A stretch of DNA of 7,123 nt from an uncultured Desulfuromonadales bacterium (lineage in GTDB: Bacteria > Desulfobacterota > Desulfuromonadia > Desulfuromonadales > Geopsychrobacteraceae). The DNA lies in contig CALZLE010000261.1 of assembly GCA_945788205.1 (NCBI GenBank), forward strand, positions 1 to 7,123. Reading direction: 5' to 3'. A program made the translations under genes and the position numbers. Of the stretch, positions 4,882 to 7,123 are shown one piece after another (position 1 is the stretch's first letter; each line of letters opens with the position of its first letter). The notes beneath the pieces were generated by a model, which worked only from the letters and a program-made list of their open reading frames with translations, ran no database searches and had not been told where the DNA came from.

Positions 4882-5112
4882 TTACTGGTTGCTGTCGGGG
4901 TCTTCGGGAAGTGCAGGCATGGGACGATCAGGGTGCATCAGTCCGCATCTGGTGTGGAGGGTCAGCACTACTCCTTTCAGCCAGTTGTCAACCCGCTGTT
5001 GTTGTCTCAGGTCATGCCGAAGGCCTTTTAGTTCTTTGCCAATATAAAAAAGCAATCCCAGAAAGCAAAGGTTGAATGCCCACCATAGAAGCTCTTCGGA
5101 TGTGTTTGGCAT
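4882..5112 (-). CDS. 76-aa single-span membrane protein upstream of the tailspike
   Basis: The product begins MPNTSEELLWWAFNLCFLGL and has one clear membrane helix (about residues 8-27). After this comes a basic, Gln-rich segment (KELKGLRHDLRQQQRVDNWLKG) likely to form a helix or short coiled coil, and a Pro-rich tail (HPDRPMPALPEDPDSNQ). I recognise no family. Candidate roles are a virion-associated membrane protein, a holin/antiholin or a spanin-like accessory, based only on size and place. GGAGGG at nine-base spacing supports the ATG at 5112. The in-frame ATG at 5151 lacks a ribosome-binding site and is less likely. The stop lies 21 bases before the tailspike ATG, so the two are probably co-transcribed. 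Confidence 0.7.
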   Translation of the reverse strand: MPNTSEELLWWAFNLCFLGLLFYIGKELKGLRHDLRQQQRVDNWLKGVVLTLHTRCGLMHPDRPMPALPEDPDSNQ

Positions 5113-5122
5113 GGCAAAAGAT

Positions 5123-5128
5123 CCCTCC
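5123..5128 (-). promoter_or_regulatory. Shine-Dalgarno GGAGGG for the 76-aa membrane gene
   Basis: On the minus strand GGAGGG lies about ten bases before the ATG at 5112. No comparable site precedes the in-frame ATG at 5151, so the shorter form is preferred. Confidence 0.6.
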
Positions 5129-5152
5129 CCTATTGCTTTTTGAATAGTCATA

Positions 5153-5281
5153 TTAACATTTGACGGTTTTTGGCTTGCCTTTTTTGGGCGGATTCTTCTT
5201 TTTCGGCGGCCTGGGGGCCATGGCGGTTTTTTTCGTTCCCTTTTTTCCGGGTTTGGTTCCGTAACCTTTACCTTTGGGCAT
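5153..5281 (-). CDS. 42-aa Lys-rich basic small protein
   Basis: A short frame starts at ATG 5281 with AGAAAGGA about eight bases upstream and ends with TAA at 5155-5153. The product begins MPKGKGYGTKPGKKGTKK and ends KKGKPKTVKC. About sixteen of 42 residues are Lys and it is also rich in Gly and Pro, so it is strongly basic, probably disordered, and could bind nucleic acid. Very small basic proteins starting MPKGKGYG-like occur in phage structural gene regions, but I know of no assigned function. The good ribosome-binding site and placement between the large virion gene and the membrane gene support it as real. A terminator lies just upstream (5303-5325), so its expression may depend on read-through or a promoter in that gap. 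Confidence 0.68.
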   Translation of the reverse strand: MPKGKGYGTKPGKKGTKKTAMAPRPPKKKNPPKKGKPKTVKC

Positions 5282-5302
5282 GTGCTGGTTCCTTTCTGGG
5301 CG

Positions 5303-5325
5303 ATAAAAAACCCGCCGTGGCGGGT
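5303..5325 (-). terminator. Intrinsic terminator after the large virion gene
   Basis: On the minus strand ACCCGCCACGGCGGGT forms a 7-bp GC-rich stem with a 2-base loop (the tip may open further), followed directly by a run of T (complement of the A run 5305-5310). It begins 10 bases after the stop codon of the large virion gene and ends before the ribosome-binding site of the 42-aa gene. It could partly uncouple the tail-end genes from the upstream operon. Confidence 0.8.
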
Positions 5326-5335
5326 CTGAAGATGG

Positions 5336-7123
5336 CTATTTTCTTTCTTCCGGTGTCTCTTCTATCAACACGGCTATCCCCAAGGCTGCTGCGATCTGTG
5401 GATATTCGCTGGAAATCACTTGGGCCGTCTCGAGCATTCTCGGCTTGGCGTCAAGGGACTTTTTAGCCGCCCGCCTGGCCGTTGCGCTCTGCCCTGCCTG
5501 CTGGGCTAATTCAAAGATCTCTCTTGCAAACGGAACTTTTGACGCTATGCTGTAAACACCAATCTTATTCAGTGCATCAATGAAGAAACCTGCAGAACCC
5601 TTGGGCATGGCCCCGGAAGGGGGGATGATGTCTTGTGCTCGTTGGTAGACGTTTTCCAGCCTCTTGAGGGCTTTCTTGTCCCCCTCAAAAAGCATTTCCA
5701 GTTTGGGCAAAAGCTTTTCGTACTGCTTGGAAAAGGGAGTCGCACCAAAGATGCGCTGACCATCGATATTCCTTGACTGTGCCGAAAAGGCCGAATCCAC
5801 CAGGTCTAGAACTGCCCGGCCCTGCATTTCGGCAATAGCCTTACTCCCCAGTGAACCTTCTTGCTTCAGCGAAACCAGAACCCTTTCGAGGTTTTCTATC
5901 GGCTCATTGGGGTTCATGATCTCCTGATAAGACTTGCTGACTTCTATTTTCGGCTGGGTAGATCCACGTTTGACCGAATCGATCAGCTTGGATGTAATTT
6001 TGGCTTCGTCGAATTCTGTTTTCAGGGCGACGTTGGATTTCCTCGCCACCTTTGCCAACTCGGCAATCTCACCGCCTGAACCCTCCATGGCTTTAACGGC
6101 TAAATCTATCTCGTCATCCAGGGCCCTGCGAAGCGGTCCGGTAATAACCCCGATGGCTCCGGTTGGGTCGCTGCGCTCAATACCTCCAAGCCTCTTGCGG
6201 AAACTCTCGAAGTTTTCAAGGCCGAGGGGGTCAGATGTCACACCCCTCTTGGCTGCGCTTTCAACTGCGTCCTGGCTCTGCTCTATGCCAAACTCAACAA
6301 GGATGTCATTGAGGGCCTTGAACTGATTGGGGGCAAGGGCTGCTATGTCTCTAAGGGTTCCACTGTCGGGAAGGGCTTCAAGTATACCTTGGGTTGTCAC
6401 AGGAATTTTATCCAGGGACTTGGCCTCGTCGGCAAGCTTCTGGTAAAGGTCTTTTCGTTCTGCCTTAAGAAACTTGCGCCGGGACGAAAGGGCGTCTTTC
6501 ATGGCCTGCCCGGTCTCCCCGGTGATACCCATGGTATCGACAATGTTTTCCAGTTCCCCCCGTATCGCTTCGCTTTGCTGCTTGAACGCCTGTCGGACTG
6601 GCTCGCCCCCTGGCTCTGAGGCCGACTCAACGAGCCCTTGTTCGAGTTTTCGCTGAGCAAAGTCCTTGCTGACCTGCCCCTTTAATGCCGGGGCCCCTAT
6701 CTGCTCGAACCCGGCAAGTCTGGCCACCTCTCCAGGTGCTGATCCGGGCCGCTGTTGGGCTACAAGGGTTTGGGCGTCAACCTTCATGTCTTCCCAGGTC
6801 AAGCCCGCTTGGTTGAGAACTTCGGCCATTTCATCGGTTGGGGTTCCATCGGGACGAACCATCGCCCCCCTGGGGGTTCGTCCGGTCAGTTTGCGAAACA
6901 TTTTACCGCTAAGGCGACCAAGAACGGGGACAAGAACCTCAGCCCCACCCGCAATAGCACCGCCCAGGCCTGCTGCTGCTGCAACGTCTTCAAAAACTCT
7001 CTCCTCGCCTCGCGCAAGAATCCCCGCTTCTGTCGCACCAAGGGCTGTAGCTCCGGCCACTGTTGCCGCCCCTGCCGGAAGAGCCGCCACACCCACGGCT
7101 GGAAGGGCGAAGGGAGCAGCCTG
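5336..7123 (-). CDS. Large phage virion protein, C-terminal part; candidate DNA-ejection/internal protein (5'-partial)
   Basis: The frame is open to the right window edge, giving 595 codons ending in TAG at 5338-5336. A GTG at 7096 is in frame but the sequence before it is still open, so the N-terminus lies outside. Visible features in order: an Ala/Gly-rich hydrophobic stretch (AALPAGAATVAGATALGATE), a second one around GLGGAIAGGAEVLVPVLGRL, then about 450 residues of mostly helical, charged sequence with coiled-coil-like parts (for example LPKLEMLFEGDKKALKRLEN), and a helical tail ending in EETPEERK. There are very few Cys or Trp. Long, Ala-rich, helical proteins with membrane-active segments, encoded before the tailspike in podophages, are typically ejected into the host with the DNA (P22 gp16/gp20 position). 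No enzymatic motif is visible in this part. Assignment rests on composition and gene order, not on a specific match. Confidence 0.7.
   Translation of the reverse strand, partial: QAAPFALPAVGVAALPAGAATVAGATALGATEAGILARGEERVFEDVAAAAGLGGAIAGGAEVLVPVLGRLSGKMFRKLTGRTPRGAMVRPDGTPTDEMAEVLNQAGLTWEDMKVDAQTLVAQQRPGSAPGEVARLAGFEQIGAPALKGQVSKDFAQRKLEQGLVESASEPGGEPVRQAFKQQSEAIRGELENIVDTMGITGETGQAMKDALSSRRKFLKAERKDLYQKLADEAKSLDKIPVTTQGILEALPDSGTLRDIAALAPNQFKALNDILVEFGIEQSQDAVESAAKRGVTSDPLGLENFESFRKRLGGIERSDPTGAIGVITGPLRRALDDEIDLAVKAMEGSGGEIAELAKVARKSNVALKTEFDEAKITSKLIDSVKRGSTQPKIEVSKSYQEIMNPNEPIENLERVLVSLKQEGSLGSKAIAEMQGRAVLDLVDSAFSAQSRNIDGQRIFGATPFSKQYEKLLPKLEMLFEGDKKALKRLENVYQRAQDIIPPSGAMPKGSAGFFIDALNKIGVYSIASKVPFAREIFELAQQAGQSATARRAAKKSLDAKPRMLETAQVISSEYPQIAAALGIAVLIEETPEERK

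Noticed and set aside
5934..6326. 130-aa + strand frame within the large virion gene
   Set aside because: It is an antisense shadow of a continuous long minus-strand gene with consistent helical coding character.
1..7123. tRNA or rRNA genes
   Set aside because: No cloverleaf-like or ribosomal RNA signature was noticed by eye on either strand. A covariance search was not possible.

Overview
The window looks like the junction between a bacteriophage (or prophage) late-gene block and an integron gene-cassette array. The host cannot be named. The P22-type tailspike anchor, the attC sites and the Shine-Dalgarno signals suggest a proteobacterial, probably environmental, setting.

Positions 1-2031, + strand: five attC-like recombination sites (142-275, 475-580, 1205-1292, 1491-1599, 1978-2031) separate small genes that all read on the + strand. 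These are a 48-aa ORF at the window edge, a 90-aa ORF of unknown function, a 206-aa protein of the short phage TGT/DpdA-like family (guanine transglycosylase fold, linked to 7-deazaguanine DNA modification), a 58-aa membrane protein, and a 116-aa RyR-domain protein. No integron integrase or attI is visible, so within the window this is an attC cluster without an integrase. The strongest evidence is that the outer box opening each gene unit is the exact reverse complement of the box closing the same unit: GTTAGTT/AACTAAC, GTTAGGC/GCCTAAC, GTTAGAA/TTCTAAC and GTTAGGT/ACCTAAC. Cassettes inserted as circles predict exactly this. The inner-box asymmetry of the sites matches canonical attC sites read on the minus strand, opposite to the genes.

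Positions 2065-7123, - strand: a late phage block. In transcription order it holds the C-terminal 595 codons of a large Ala-rich virion protein (candidate ejection protein), an intrinsic terminator, a 42-aa Lys-rich protein, a 76-aa single-span membrane protein, a 718-aa tailspike (P22-like head-binding domain plus beta-helix), a 59-aa hydrophobic protein, and a 136-aa DUF1353 protein overlapping it by ATGA. The order ejection protein, small genes, tailspike resembles P22-like podophages.

The two blocks converge, with only 33 bases between the last attC box and the DUF1353 stop codon. Either a phage carries a cassette array that includes a candidate DNA-modification enzyme, or a prophage end lies directly against a chromosomal array. 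The window cannot decide between these.
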